Assembly (NCBI RefSeq): GCF_003234815.2
Contig: NZ_CP126279.1
Span: 3,224,001 to 3,288,000 of the forward strand
Length of the DNA: 64,000 nt
DNA from: Curtobacterium sp. MCBD17_035
GTDB lineage: Bacteria > Actinomycetota > Actinomycetes > Actinomycetales > Microbacteriaceae
Direction: 5' to 3'
A model generated the notes under the pieces. That model worked only from the letters and a program-made list of their open reading frames with translations, searched no databases and had not been told where the DNA came from. This document shows, piece by piece, positions 16,447-23,920 of the stretch. The position numbers were made by a program, and so were the translations under genes. Position 1 is the stretch's first letter. Every line of letters starts with the position of its first letter.

Positions 16447-18339
16447 TCAGCGCCCGAGCGTCACCGCCCCGCTGACGTGCAGGTAGTCGAACGTGCTCGT
16501 GAACCCGGAGGCCCCGAGCGAGATGAGCCCGATCCGCGGGTGCGCCCCGAGATCGGCCGTCCACGTGCCGCCCTTGACGAAGTGCCGCCCGTCGACGCTC
16601 GTGTACGCGGTGTAGGCGCTCTTCCCCTCGACCGTGTGGTGCACGATCCGGAGCGTCGTCCAGTCGCCGACCGGACCGACCACCATGTTCCCGTAGTTCG
16701 GGGCGCCCGCCGGCTGCGGGGTGACCTCCTTGCCGAACTCGGTCTGCCGGGTGTCGTAGATCGAGTTGGACACGAGGCGGATGTAGTTGCCGTCGTCCCC
16801 GTACACGATGAGACCGCCCTGCGCGTAGTTCACGCCATCGCCGGTCGCGGGCGTGTCCACCGACACCTTCGTCTCGACCACGTAGTCACCGGCCGGCGCG
16901 GGCTCCGTGAGCACCGAGGCGAGCGGCGTCGCCGGCGGGTGCAGGTCCGCGGCCTGCGTCTGCCAGCGGAACGCACCGCCGCTCACGGAGTACGTCGACG
17001 GGTCCGGCTGCCGCGTCCACGCGAGCGACGACGGGAGGCTCGTCCCGGCGAAGTCGGTCGAGGCCGCCCGGACGGGACGGCCGGGCACGGTGACCGGCGC
17101 GAGGGTCGGCCGGTAGGTGGGCCGCTCCCCCGGCTGCGCCACGGGCCCGGCCTCACGCTGATCGGACGGTCCGGCACCCCCGCGGACGGTCGGCCAGCCG
17201 TTCACCCAGTCGAGCGGGTCGATGAGCGCCGGTCGCTTCGTGTACGTCGGCTGGCCCGCGTAGTACGGGTCGTTCTGGTCGACCGCGTGGTAGATGATCC
17301 AGTCCTGCCCGGCGAAGTCGGTGACGACCGTGTTGTGCCCGGTGCCCACCCAGCGGTTGCCGTTCTGCGCGAGGAGGGGCGTGCCTCCAACCCGGGTGCT
17401 GAGGATCGAGACGCCGTCCTGGTCGAGGAACGGGCCGAGCGGACTGCGGGACCGCGCGACGAACACGCCGTACCCGGTGAGGGCACCGTTGCAGCAGTTC
17501 GTGGCGGAGCCCATGAAGTACCACCAGCCGTCGTGCTGGGTGATGTACGTACCCTCGTACCGGTTGTCGATCGCGATCGGCTGTTCGGTGGCGGGCAGCG
17601 ACCGGAGGCCGTCAGCCGTCAGCTGCCGGACGTTGACGCCGCCGTAGTAACTGCCGAAGTACAGGTACGTCGCGCCGTTGGCGGTGACCACCTCGGGGTC
17701 GAACTCCCAACGCTTCCCCTGACCGTTCGCGGCCTCCTGCGGGGCGACCACCGGGCCTCCTGAATCGGTCCACGGTCCGGTCGGGCTCGTGCTCGTCGCG
17801 ACGCCGACGGCCGACCCGCCGCCGGTTGCCGCGGTCGCGGTCGGCGTGTCCGACGCGGCGTAGTACATGAAGTACGTGCCGGGACGCCCGTGGGCGCCCG
17901 CGCGGTACACGACGTCGGGGGCCCAGATCCCGTTCGCTGCACCGACCCAGGCCGGCTTCGTCGTGAACGCGTCACCGACGTACGTCCAGTGCGTCAGGTC
18001 CGTGGAGCGGTAGGTCGGGACGGTGTGCTGTACGAGCGATCCGTCGGCGTTCGTCTCGGTCGCGGTGAGCGCGTCCGACGTGCAGTACAGGTACCAGTTC
18101 CGGTCGCGCCCGGCGCCGTGGATGGCGGTCGGGTCGGCGCAGCTCGCGGCCGTCTGGCCGTCCGGGAGGCGCAGGGCCATCGGGTTCTGGTAGCTCGCGG
18201 GCGTCGCCGGGCCGCGATGCGCGGGGACGGCGACGGTCCGCGGTGGGGCCGCGGCCGGTGCCGCCATGGCCGGGAGGGACAGGGCCGGGGCCCCGATGAG
18301 CGTTGCGGCCGCGATCACGGTCGCCAGGATTCGGCGCAC
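16447..18339 (-). CDS. Secreted glycoside hydrolase family 43 (arabinanase/xylosidase type) with C-terminal concanavalin-like domain
   Basis: 630 residues. Sec signal peptide to about residue 27 (ALSLPAMAAPA). Five-bladed propeller from about 45 to 385: catalytic-base Asp69 in CADPTA, WAPDV, and a FDPEVV segment near residue 210. The C-terminal part, about 430-625, resembles the GH43-associated beta-sandwich/DUF1349 domain (YAQGGLIVYGDDGNYIRL). Likely cuts arabinan or xylan side chains outside the cell. It lies alone; the other arabinose-related enzyme (GH127) is 35 kb away. Confidence 0.87.
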   Translation of the reverse strand: MRRILATVIAAATLIGAPALSLPAMAAPAAAPPRTVAVPAHRGPATPASYQNPMALRLPDGQTAASCADPTAIHGAGRDRNWYLYCTSDALTATETNADGSLVQHTVPTYRSTDLTHWTYVGDAFTTKPAWVGAANGIWAPDVVYRAGAHGRPGTYFMYYAASDTPTATAATGGGSAVGVATSTSPTGPWTDSGGPVVAPQEAANGQGKRWEFDPEVVTANGATYLYFGSYYGGVNVRQLTADGLRSLPATEQPIAIDNRYEGTYITQHDGWWYFMGSATNCCNGALTGYGVFVARSRSPLGPFLDQDGVSILSTRVGGTPLLAQNGNRWVGTGHNTVVTDFAGQDWIIYHAVDQNDPYYAGQPTYTKRPALIDPLDWVNGWPTVRGGAGPSDQREAGPVAQPGERPTYRPTLAPVTVPGRPVRAASTDFAGTSLPSSLAWTRQPDPSTYSVSGGAFRWQTQAADLHPPATPLASVLTEPAPAGDYVVETKVSVDTPATGDGVNYAQGGLIVYGDDGNYIRLVSNSIYDTRQTEFGKEVTPQPAGAPNYGNMVVGPVGDWTTLRIVHHTVEGKSAYTAYTSVDGRHFVKGGTWTADLGAHPRIGLISLGASGFTSTFDYLHVSGAVTLGR

Positions 18340-18481
18340 GGTTGCTTCTCTCTCGTCGTTGAGGAGTGGTGGCGTTCACGCTACCCACGACCCCGCTCGC
18401 CGTCCACCGTCGCGGAGCAGGACGTCAGGCGCAGCGCTTGCACGGAACGCGCACGCTGTCTACCCCTGTTCGCGGGCCAGG

Positions 18482-18532
18482 ATAACCCTTATTGTTTGAG
18501 CATCACTCGCACGAATGCGGCGTCAGCTGACG
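18482..18532 (+). promoter_or_regulatory. AT-rich promoter region with a 12-bp palindrome
   Basis: Between divergent GH43 and the 55-residue ORF, the odd palindrome ataacccttat (18482-18492) is followed by an unusually AT-rich run. A perfect palindrome cgtcagctgacg lies at 18521-18532, about 44 bases before the small ORF. Likely promoter/operator of the small gene. Confidence 0.4.
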
Positions 18533-18575
18533 ACAGGGCGTCAGCGCCGCATCGGCCAGGGACCCGAGGAACGAC

Positions 18576-18743
18576 ATGAGCCGATACGAGATGCAACCCG
18601 GTGTGGCACCCGCCCAGATCCGCTTCTTCCGCAAGGCGGCGGCCGTTCCGCCGCGACGGCCCACCGGTACGACCGAGGACACCGTCCGGTACGAGGACTT
18701 CTTCCGCAACGGATCCCCGATGCGGCGGCGGAACGCGGCCTGA
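18576..18743 (+). CDS. Small hypothetical protein (55 aa)
   Basis: A basic, soluble protein: MSRYEMQPGV at the start, a FFRKAAAVPPRRP centre, an acidic TEDTVRYEDFF segment and an Arg-rich tail. A GAGGA ribosome site lies 6 bases before the ATG, and an AT-rich putative promoter lies upstream. Codon third positions follow the GC pattern of real genes here. No family is recognised. Confidence 0.6.
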   Translation: MSRYEMQPGVAPAQIRFFRKAAAVPPRRPTGTTEDTVRYEDFFRNGSPMRRRNAA

Positions 18744-18763
18744 GGGCGCGCATCGGCGGGGCC

Positions 18764-18830
18764 GGGACGGTCACTCGCGGGGAGCGGGACGGTCACTCGC
18801 GCGGAGCGGGACGGTCACTCGCCGGGGAGC
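18764..18830. repeat. 22-bp minisatellite, three copies
   Basis: Units start at 18764, 18786 and 18808 (gggacggtcactcgc core). They lie after the small ORF and run into the last codons of the convergent membrane-protein gene. Confidence 0.85.
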
Positions 18831-19504
18831 GACAGCTTCGATCCGCTGGGACCACGACCGGTGGGCCGACGCGGTGGTGCGACCTCCGGCAGCGGCGGCA
18901 GGGCCTCGGCGCGGCGTCGGGCGAGCTCCATGCGGCCGAGTCCGGTCACCGCGGCGATGAACGTCGAGGACTGGAGCAGCCCGAGACCGAGCGGTGTGAA
19001 CAAGGAGAAGGCGAACCGCCCCTCGAGACCAACGGCGGCCACGCCGAGCCACACGAGTGCCCATGCGGCCGGGAGCCACAGTGTCCGGGCAGCGCTCAGG
19101 ACGAGCCCGTCGCGCGCACGCTCGGCGGCGGCGATCACCAGGTCGCGGTCCTCCGGGGCCATCGCCGGTGGCCGCGGGGCGAACTGTCGGGCGATGCGTT
19201 CCTGGCGGCGCCAGTTGCCCGATGGGATGAACGCCCAGAGCGGTGGCGACGCGAGCGACAGGCGGTGGGACGCGGCGGCGCCCGAACCGAACGCGGCCGC
19301 GATGAGCACCAGGCCGACGACCACCAGCGGGGCCGGCGTCGTCGCCCAGTGCCAGACGATCTCGGTCAGCGAGGCTGCCGTCCCGACCGCCGTGGCCACG
19401 CTGCCGGCGATGATCGTGCGCCGTCGACGGACCTCGACGCTCACGAGCTCGGGGTACCTCGCGCGGACGATCACCCACCCGGTGCGGAACGGAGCGTCGG
19501 CCAT
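18815..19504 (-). CDS. Hypothetical membrane protein (229 aa)
   Basis: Unrecognised. The ATG at 19504 (MADAPFRTGW) is chosen over far-upstream starts that would run through the toxin-antitoxin remnant. Hydrophobic pairs lie at about residues 35-85 and 145-190. A soluble, Arg-rich segment lies between them, and a Pro/Arg-rich cytoplasmic tail ends the protein. Its last codons overlap the third unit of a 22-base repeat. Confidence 0.65.
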   Translation of the reverse strand: MADAPFRTGWVIVRARYPELVSVEVRRRRTIIAGSVATAVGTAASLTEIVWHWATTPAPLVVVGLVLIAAAFGSGAAASHRLSLASPPLWAFIPSGNWRRQERIARQFAPRPPAMAPEDRDLVIAAAERARDGLVLSAARTLWLPAAWALVWLGVAAVGLEGRFAFSLFTPLGLGLLQSSTFIAAVTGLGRMELARRRAEALPPLPEVAPPRRPTGRGPSGSKLSLPGE

Positions 19505-19584
19505 GCACACGATCCTGGCCTGCTCGCTGACGTGACGTGCGGGCCGCATGCGGCGAGACCGGTACGACCGGTTGTACTCACCCC

Positions 19585-19696
19585 ATGAAGACCGCGATCT
19601 CGGTTCCGGACAGCGACTTCGAACACTTCGAGCGCGTTGCAGCGCAACTTGATGACGCAGGTCGCGGCGGGCATCCGGCTCGTCCTGGGCATCTGA
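19585..19696 (+). pseudogene. Collapsed MazEF-type toxin-antitoxin locus
   Basis: The ATG at 19585 begins MKTAISVPDSDFEHFERVA, typical of ribbon-helix-helix/MazE-like antitoxins. The match stops after AAQL. From 19652, shifted one frame, the sequence reads MTQVAAGIRLVLGI and then a stop at 19694, which is how MazF/PemK toxins usually end. The middle and C-terminus of the antitoxin and nearly all the toxin are missing, which suggests one internal deletion at about 19646-19652. The original antitoxin frame now runs on into the convergent kinase gene. Confidence 0.65.
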
Positions 19697-19736
19697 CCGC
19701 GACGACGGCCCTGCGAGCGGATGGGCTGCCCGACGC

Positions 19737-20297
19737 TCAGCGCACTGGAGGCCCCCACCCGACCGCATCGAGCACCGCGGTGGCAACCCTCCCGGGGTCG
19801 TCGCCGTCGACCGACACCACGTGATCGTGGACGTCAGCACCGTCGAGGACCGCGTCGAGCTCCTCCGCGCGGTCGAGGTGCCAGTCGCGCTCCGCTCCGG
19901 GCGCGTGCCGCACGAGCAGTCGCCGTCGGAGTTCGCCGGCCGTCACCACCAGCCGACAGGTGACGATCGTCTCGGCGACGGCCTCCTCGAGCGCGCTCCG
20001 GTCCTCCACGGTCTCCGCGACGCCCGCGAGCACGAGCCGCTCGGCACCGGCGTCCCACGCGTTCCGCGCCACCGCCGCGAGGTTCCGCGCGAGGAGCGCT
20101 CCGTTGAACCGGTCGTCCGGCGGTGCGGGCCACACGCGACGGAGGGCGTCGAGATCCACCACCGCATGCGGTAGCCCCCGCTCGCGGAGCAGTGCACCGA
20201 CCGCGTCGGCCGTGGTCGTCTTGCCCGCGCCGACCGTGCCGTTGAGCAGCAGGACCCGCGGAGGGACCCGTTGCGCGGTCGAGCCCGGGGCGGTCAT
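19737..20297 (-). CDS. P-loop small-molecule kinase-like ATPase
   Basis: 186 residues. Walker A GTVGAGKTTTADAVG at about residues 19-33 near the N-terminus, then VVDLDALRRVWP in the place where adenylylsulfate-kinase and nucleoside-kinase-like proteins bind substrate, and a lid-like Arg-rich region RRRLLVRHAPGAERDWHL. This layout fits a small-metabolite kinase; the substrate cannot be named. A TAAGCT box 6 bases before the ATG indicates leaderless expression. Confidence 0.75.
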   Translation of the reverse strand: MTAPGSTAQRVPPRVLLLNGTVGAGKTTTADAVGALLRERGLPHAVVDLDALRRVWPAPPDDRFNGALLARNLAAVARNAWDAGAERLVLAGVAETVEDRSALEEAVAETIVTCRLVVTAGELRRRLLVRHAPGAERDWHLDRAEELDAVLDGADVHDHVVSVDGDDPGRVATAVLDAVGWGPPVR

Positions 20298-20303
20298 GGC
20301 GGC

Positions 20304-20309
20304 AGCTTA
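20304..20309 (-). promoter_or_regulatory. Leaderless -10 box for the P-loop kinase gene
   Basis: TAAGCT on the minus strand, 6 bases before the ATG at 20297. Confidence 0.45.
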
Positions 20310-20345
20310 CGGACGGGCGCGTCACCGCAGGAGCAGGATCGACCC

Positions 20346-21119
20346 GTGCAGAGATCGTTGAGCAGCTACGCGGCCATCGGTGACAGTTTTGCCGAGGGGA
20401 TGGGTGACGAACGGCCGGACGGCACTCCTCGCGGGTGGGCGGACCTCGTCGCCCAGGGGATCGCGGCGGCGGCGGCCGGCCCGGTCACGTACGCCAACCT
20501 CGCCATCCGCGGCCGACTGCTCGCGCCCCTGCTCGACGAGCAGCTCGAGCCGGCCATCGCACTCCGTCCCGACCTGCTGAGCATCAGCGGCGGGAACAAC
20601 GACCTCATCCGCGCCCGCGTCTCGGTTGCTGCGGTCACCGCCCGGCTCGAGGCCGCGATCGACCGTGCGGTGGCCTCCGGCGCCGAGGTCGTGTTCGTCA
20701 CGGTGGCGAACATGACGCGGAACCTGCCGGCCGGGCGCCTCGTCGAGGGGCGCGGCAACCAGTTCGCGAGCGCGATCCGGCAGTGGGCCAGCAAGGACCA
20801 CGTGACCGTGGTGGACAACTGGACGGACGAGGAACTGATGGAGCCGCGCTACTGGTCACCGGACAAACTGCACCTCAACGCCCTCGGGCATCGGCGGGTG
20901 GCGGGCAACGTGCTGGCCGCACTGGAGGTTCCCCTCCCCCCGTTCCCGGAGGAGCTCCCACCGGAGGTGGTGCGGCAGTCGCGCGCCGCCTACTGGCGCG
21001 AACACGTGCTGCCCTGGATCGGCCGCCGTCTCACCGGCCGCTCGTCGGGCGACGGCCGGGAGCCCAAGCGGGCGACCCTCCAGCCGGTGGACCTCCCCTG
21101 GAGCTCCCGCACGCCGTGA
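20346..21119 (+). CDS. SGNH/GDSL-family hydrolase
   Basis: 257 residues, cytoplasmic as no signal peptide is present. The four SGNH blocks are visible: AIGDSFAEG with the nucleophile Ser near residue 13, Gly of LAIRGRLL, SGGNND, and the C-terminal Asp/His pair in SPDKLHLNALGH. Esterase or acyl hydrolase activity is expected, but the substrate is unknown. The GTG at 20346 has an AGGAGCAGGA ribosome site just upstream. Confidence 0.88.
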   Translation: MQRSLSSYAAIGDSFAEGMGDERPDGTPRGWADLVAQGIAAAAAGPVTYANLAIRGRLLAPLLDEQLEPAIALRPDLLSISGGNNDLIRARVSVAAVTARLEAAIDRAVASGAEVVFVTVANMTRNLPAGRLVEGRGNQFASAIRQWASKDHVTVVDNWTDEELMEPRYWSPDKLHLNALGHRRVAGNVLAALEVPLPPFPEELPPEVVRQSRAAYWREHVLPWIGRRLTGRSSGDGREPKRATLQPVDLPWSSRTP

Positions 21120-21149
21120 CGGAGCACGGCTGCGTCGGGCGGTCGCTCC

Positions 21150-21208
21150 AGATCGCACTCGTCGCCGTTGTGGAGGCGCCCAGAACGGCAACGAGTGCGA
21201 TCTCGCGG
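21150..21208. repeat. Dispersed long palindrome, copy 2
   Basis: agatcgcactcg (from 21150) pairs with the region ending at about 21205, matching at 22 of 24 positions. The right arm (21180-21208) is almost the same as the arm of copy 1 at 16360-16419. It lies 30 bases after the SGNH hydrolase stop and could serve as its terminator. Confidence 0.78.
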
Positions 21209-21345
21209 AAGGGGGGAGGCCGGGCGCCGGGGCCGGGCGCCCGGGGCCGGGGGTCAGGCCACGACCACGCACCGCGTACGTTCGGACTGGTTCCGGCCCT
21301 CCCGGTCGGACGGACCGCGGGCTGCCCGCGCAGGAGGAACACACC

Positions 21346-22248
21346 ATGAAGGTCGTCGTCACTGGTTCCCGGGGCAAGGTCGGACGCCCCACCGTCCAGG
21401 CGTTCGTCGACGCGGGGCACGAGGTGCTCGGCGTCGACCTCGTCCGCCCGGTGTTCGACGCCGGGGTCGTCGTCCCCGGGAGGTACGTGCAGGCGGACCT
21501 CACCGACGCGGGCTCCGCGTACGCCGTGGTCGCCGGTGCGGACGCCGTCGTGCACGTCGCCGCGATCCCGCAGCCGACCGGCAACCCGCCACACGTGGTG
21601 TTCCAGACGAACCTGATGTCGACGTTCAACCTGATCGAGGCCGCGGTGCAGTTCGGCGTCCGCCGGTTCGTCAACGTGTCGAGCGAGAGCATCGTCGGGA
21701 ACTTCTTCCCCGAACGGCCGTTCCTGCCCGACTACCTGCCGGTCGACGAGGACCACCCGCAGTACCCGCAGGACCCGTACGCGCTGTCGAAGGCGTTCGG
21801 CGAGCAGCTCATGGACGCCGCGGTGCGTCGTTCCGACATCCGCGCGATCTCGATCCGGCCGAGCACCGTGCACAACGAGGACAACTACGAGTCGAACCTC
21901 GGTCCGCAGGTGCGCGAGCCGTCCCGGACGAGCGCGAACTTCGGCAGCTACATCGACGCCGAGGACCTGGCGGATGCCCTGGTGCTCGCGGCCGAGTCCG
22001 ACCTGCCCGGGCACGAGGTGTTCTACATCGCTGCGGCCGACAACGCCGGGGGGCACGACTTCGCCGCCACGCTGCGCGAGCACCACGGCGACGCGATCGA
22101 GCTCCGCGAACTCGACCGTGTCGACGCGTCGGGGATCTCGATCGCGAAGGCGCGGCGACTTCTCGGCTGGAGCCCGAAGCGCTCGTGGCGCGACCACCTC
22201 GACGAGCAGGGGCACGCGCTCCCGGGCGCGAGGCCCGACGCGGCGTGA
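21346..22248 (+). CDS. NAD-dependent epimerase/dehydratase (extended SDR)
   Basis: 300 residues. Rossmann motif VVVTGSRGKVGRPT at the N-terminus, the VHVAAIPQP segment, catalytic Tyr-Lys in YALSKAFGEQL near residue 145, and a C-terminal half for the sugar or small-molecule substrate. Acts on nucleotide sugars or similar compounds; the substrate is unknown. A strong AGGAGGAA ribosome site precedes the ATG. Probably monocistronic. Confidence 0.88.
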   Translation: MKVVVTGSRGKVGRPTVQAFVDAGHEVLGVDLVRPVFDAGVVVPGRYVQADLTDAGSAYAVVAGADAVVHVAAIPQPTGNPPHVVFQTNLMSTFNLIEAAVQFGVRRFVNVSSESIVGNFFPERPFLPDYLPVDEDHPQYPQDPYALSKAFGEQLMDAAVRRSDIRAISIRPSTVHNEDNYESNLGPQVREPSRTSANFGSYIDAEDLADALVLAAESDLPGHEVFYIAAADNAGGHDFAATLREHHGDAIELRELDRVDASGISIAKARRLLGWSPKRSWRDHLDEQGHALPGARPDAA

Positions 22249-22262
22249 CGCGTGGTCGCTGC

Positions 22263-22268
22263 TACATT
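22263..22268 (+). promoter_or_regulatory. Leaderless -10 box of the toxin-antitoxin operon
   Basis: TACATT lies 7 bases before the GTG at 22276, and no ribosome site is seen. Confidence 0.5.
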
Positions 22269-22275
22269 GTGCTAC

Positions 22276-22539
22276 GTGCAGACCATCACACATCGAGAGA
22301 TGCGGAACAACAGCGGCGAACTCCTGCGGCGCGTGGAAGGCGGGGAGTCGGTGCAGATCAGCAACCACGGCCGCGTCGTCGCCGTGATCCAGCCCGTTGA
22401 CGACGGCCTGGCCGCGCTCGCGGAGCGAGGGCAGGCTCGCCTCGCGCGCACTCCGGTCACCGCACTGGCGGGCATCCGACGCACGACCTCGACGGCCACC
22501 ACGAAGGACATCATCGAGGACAGCAGGGGTCGCTGGTGA
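22276..22539 (+). CDS. Phd/YefM-type antitoxin
   Basis: 87 residues. The N-terminus (TITHREMRNNSGELLRRVEGGESVQISNHGRVVAVIQP) is the typical Phd/YefM DNA-binding and dimerisation fold. The C-terminal tail would be the flexible toxin-neutralising part. GTG start, leaderless. It overlaps the PIN toxin by 4 bases, so the pair is a normal type II module with likely autoregulation. Confidence 0.9.
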   Translation: MQTITHREMRNNSGELLRRVEGGESVQISNHGRVVAVIQPVDDGLAALAERGQARLARTPVTALAGIRRTTSTATTKDIIEDSRGRW

Positions 22540-22934
22540 CGACCGCCTACCTCGACACGTCGGCTGCGATGAAGCTCGTGGTCTCGGAGGCGGAGTCCGA
22601 GGCGCTCGTGGCCGAGATCAGCGGCTCGTCCCGTCACCTCGCTGCGTCGTGGCTGCTCCACACCGAGCTCCACTGCGCGGCCGGTCGGAATCCGACCAAC
22701 GTGGGTCTCGACGCCGTCGGGCAGGTCCTCGACGCGGTCACGCTGGTCGATGTCACTCGTGGCGACCTCCTGGTCGCCGGCACACATGCTCCCCTGCGCT
22801 CGAACGACGCCATCCACTTGGCGACCGCGCTCCGACTCGGCGTCGACGAGATGATCACCTACGACGTGGAGCTGGCTCGGGCAGCGGCGGACGCAGGTCT
22901 GGTCGTGACCGCACCGGGGTCCGCTCGTCCCTGA
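22536..22934 (+). CDS. VapC-like PIN-domain toxin
   Basis: 132 residues; metal-dependent ribonuclease. The acidic residues expected in the active site are present: D7 in YLDTSA, E44 in LHTELH, D91 in SNDAIHL and D110 in MITYD. Complete length for the family. It is preceded by a Phd-type antitoxin with a 4-base overlap, so the module appears intact, unlike the remnant 2.9 kb upstream. Confidence 0.92.
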   Translation: MTTAYLDTSAAMKLVVSEAESEALVAEISGSSRHLAASWLLHTELHCAAGRNPTNVGLDAVGQVLDAVTLVDVTRGDLLVAGTHAPLRSNDAIHLATALRLGVDEMITYDVELARAAADAGLVVTAPGSARP

Positions 22935-22951
22935 CGCTTCGCGTCCGACGG

Positions 22952-23920
22952 CTACCCCGCCGAGCCGGACTCCCCGACGGAGGCCGCGAACTCCGCCAAC
23001 TCCTCCAGGTTCGCGACCTCGCACGTGCGGCGGCCCTCCTCGATGTCGTGGATCATCGCGACGATCCGGTCGAACACCGGCCCCTGGATGTCCTTGTGCA
23101 CCTCGTCGACCTCGGTCTTGCGCTTGCGCACCATGAGGTCTCGGTAGATGCCGCTGCGGGCCTTGGCGCTCTTGCGGTTGAACGCGGCGAGCCGGTCGAG
23201 CGACCCGTCGAGGTCGTCGGGCACGAAGCCGTCGAACGACTCGACGGGGACGGGTGCCTGGTCGATGGCCTCCTGCGCCACGGCCGTCATGAGCGCCCGG
23301 TACGGCGGCAGCGACAGGGAGTCCGCGATCGTCAGGTCGGACACCGCGCCGGCCCAGAGCATCGCGCCGTAGGCCTCCTTGCCCCACAGGTAACCGAGCA
23401 CGTTCTCGGTCGGCAGTGCGTACGGCAGGCTGTCCGCGAGCAGGCCGACCCGTGGCGTGGTCGGTCCGCCGCCGATCTCGCCGATCCGGAACGTCGCGAC
23501 GTTGCCCTGCAGGATGCGGCCCGGGCCGAGGTAGTCGGCACCGAAGTTGACGAAGCTCGACACGACCCGGTCCGCGCCGACGGCGGCCTGCAGGGTGTCG
23601 GCGGTCAGGCCGTTCTGCACCGTCAGGACGAACCCGTCGGAGGCGAGCCGTCCCTCCAGGAGCGCCGCGGCGGACGCCGTGTGCAGGCTCTTCACCGCGA
23701 CGATCGCGTGCTCGATCGTGTCGGGCAGGTCCTCGGGCGTGACGGCCGGAACGTGCGCGGTGAACTCCTCGACGGGCCCCTCGATGTGCAGGCCGTCGTC
23801 GTTGATCGCGGCGACGTGTGCCGTGTCGGCGTCGCAGAGCAGGACGTCGTGTCCGGCGCGGTGCATCCGAGCCCCGATGGTGCCGCCGATCGCGCCGGCG
23901 CCGATGATGGTGACCTTCAT
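22952..23920 (-). CDS. Ketopantoate reductase-like dehydrogenase (PanE/ApbA family)
   Basis: 322 residues. The N-terminal nucleotide loop is IIGAGAIGGTIGARM. The central region AIVAVKSLHTASA holds the conserved Lys, and a C-terminal helical domain follows. It reduces a 2-oxo acid with NADPH. As the last gene of the peptide-utilisation operon, overlapping DUF885 by 4 bases, it may act on a 2-oxo acid derived from the imported substrate rather than in pantothenate synthesis. That context argument is inference. Confidence 0.85.
   Translation of the reverse strand: MKVTIIGAGAIGGTIGARMHRAGHDVLLCDADTAHVAAINDDGLHIEGPVEEFTAHVPAVTPEDLPDTIEHAIVAVKSLHTASAAALLEGRLASDGFVLTVQNGLTADTLQAAVGADRVVSSFVNFGADYLGPGRILQGNVATFRIGEIGGGPTTPRVGLLADSLPYALPTENVLGYLWGKEAYGAMLWAGAVSDLTIADSLSLPPYRALMTAVAQEAIDQAPVPVESFDGFVPDDLDGSLDRLAAFNRKSAKARSGIYRDLMVRKRKTEVDEVHKDIQGPVFDRIVAMIHDIEEGRRTCEVANLEELAEFAASVGESGSAG

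Noticed and set aside
18815-19840. Long form of the membrane protein starting at 19840
   Set aside because: It would run antisense through the toxin-antitoxin remnant and overlap the kinase gene; the ATG at 19504 gives a sensible membrane protein.
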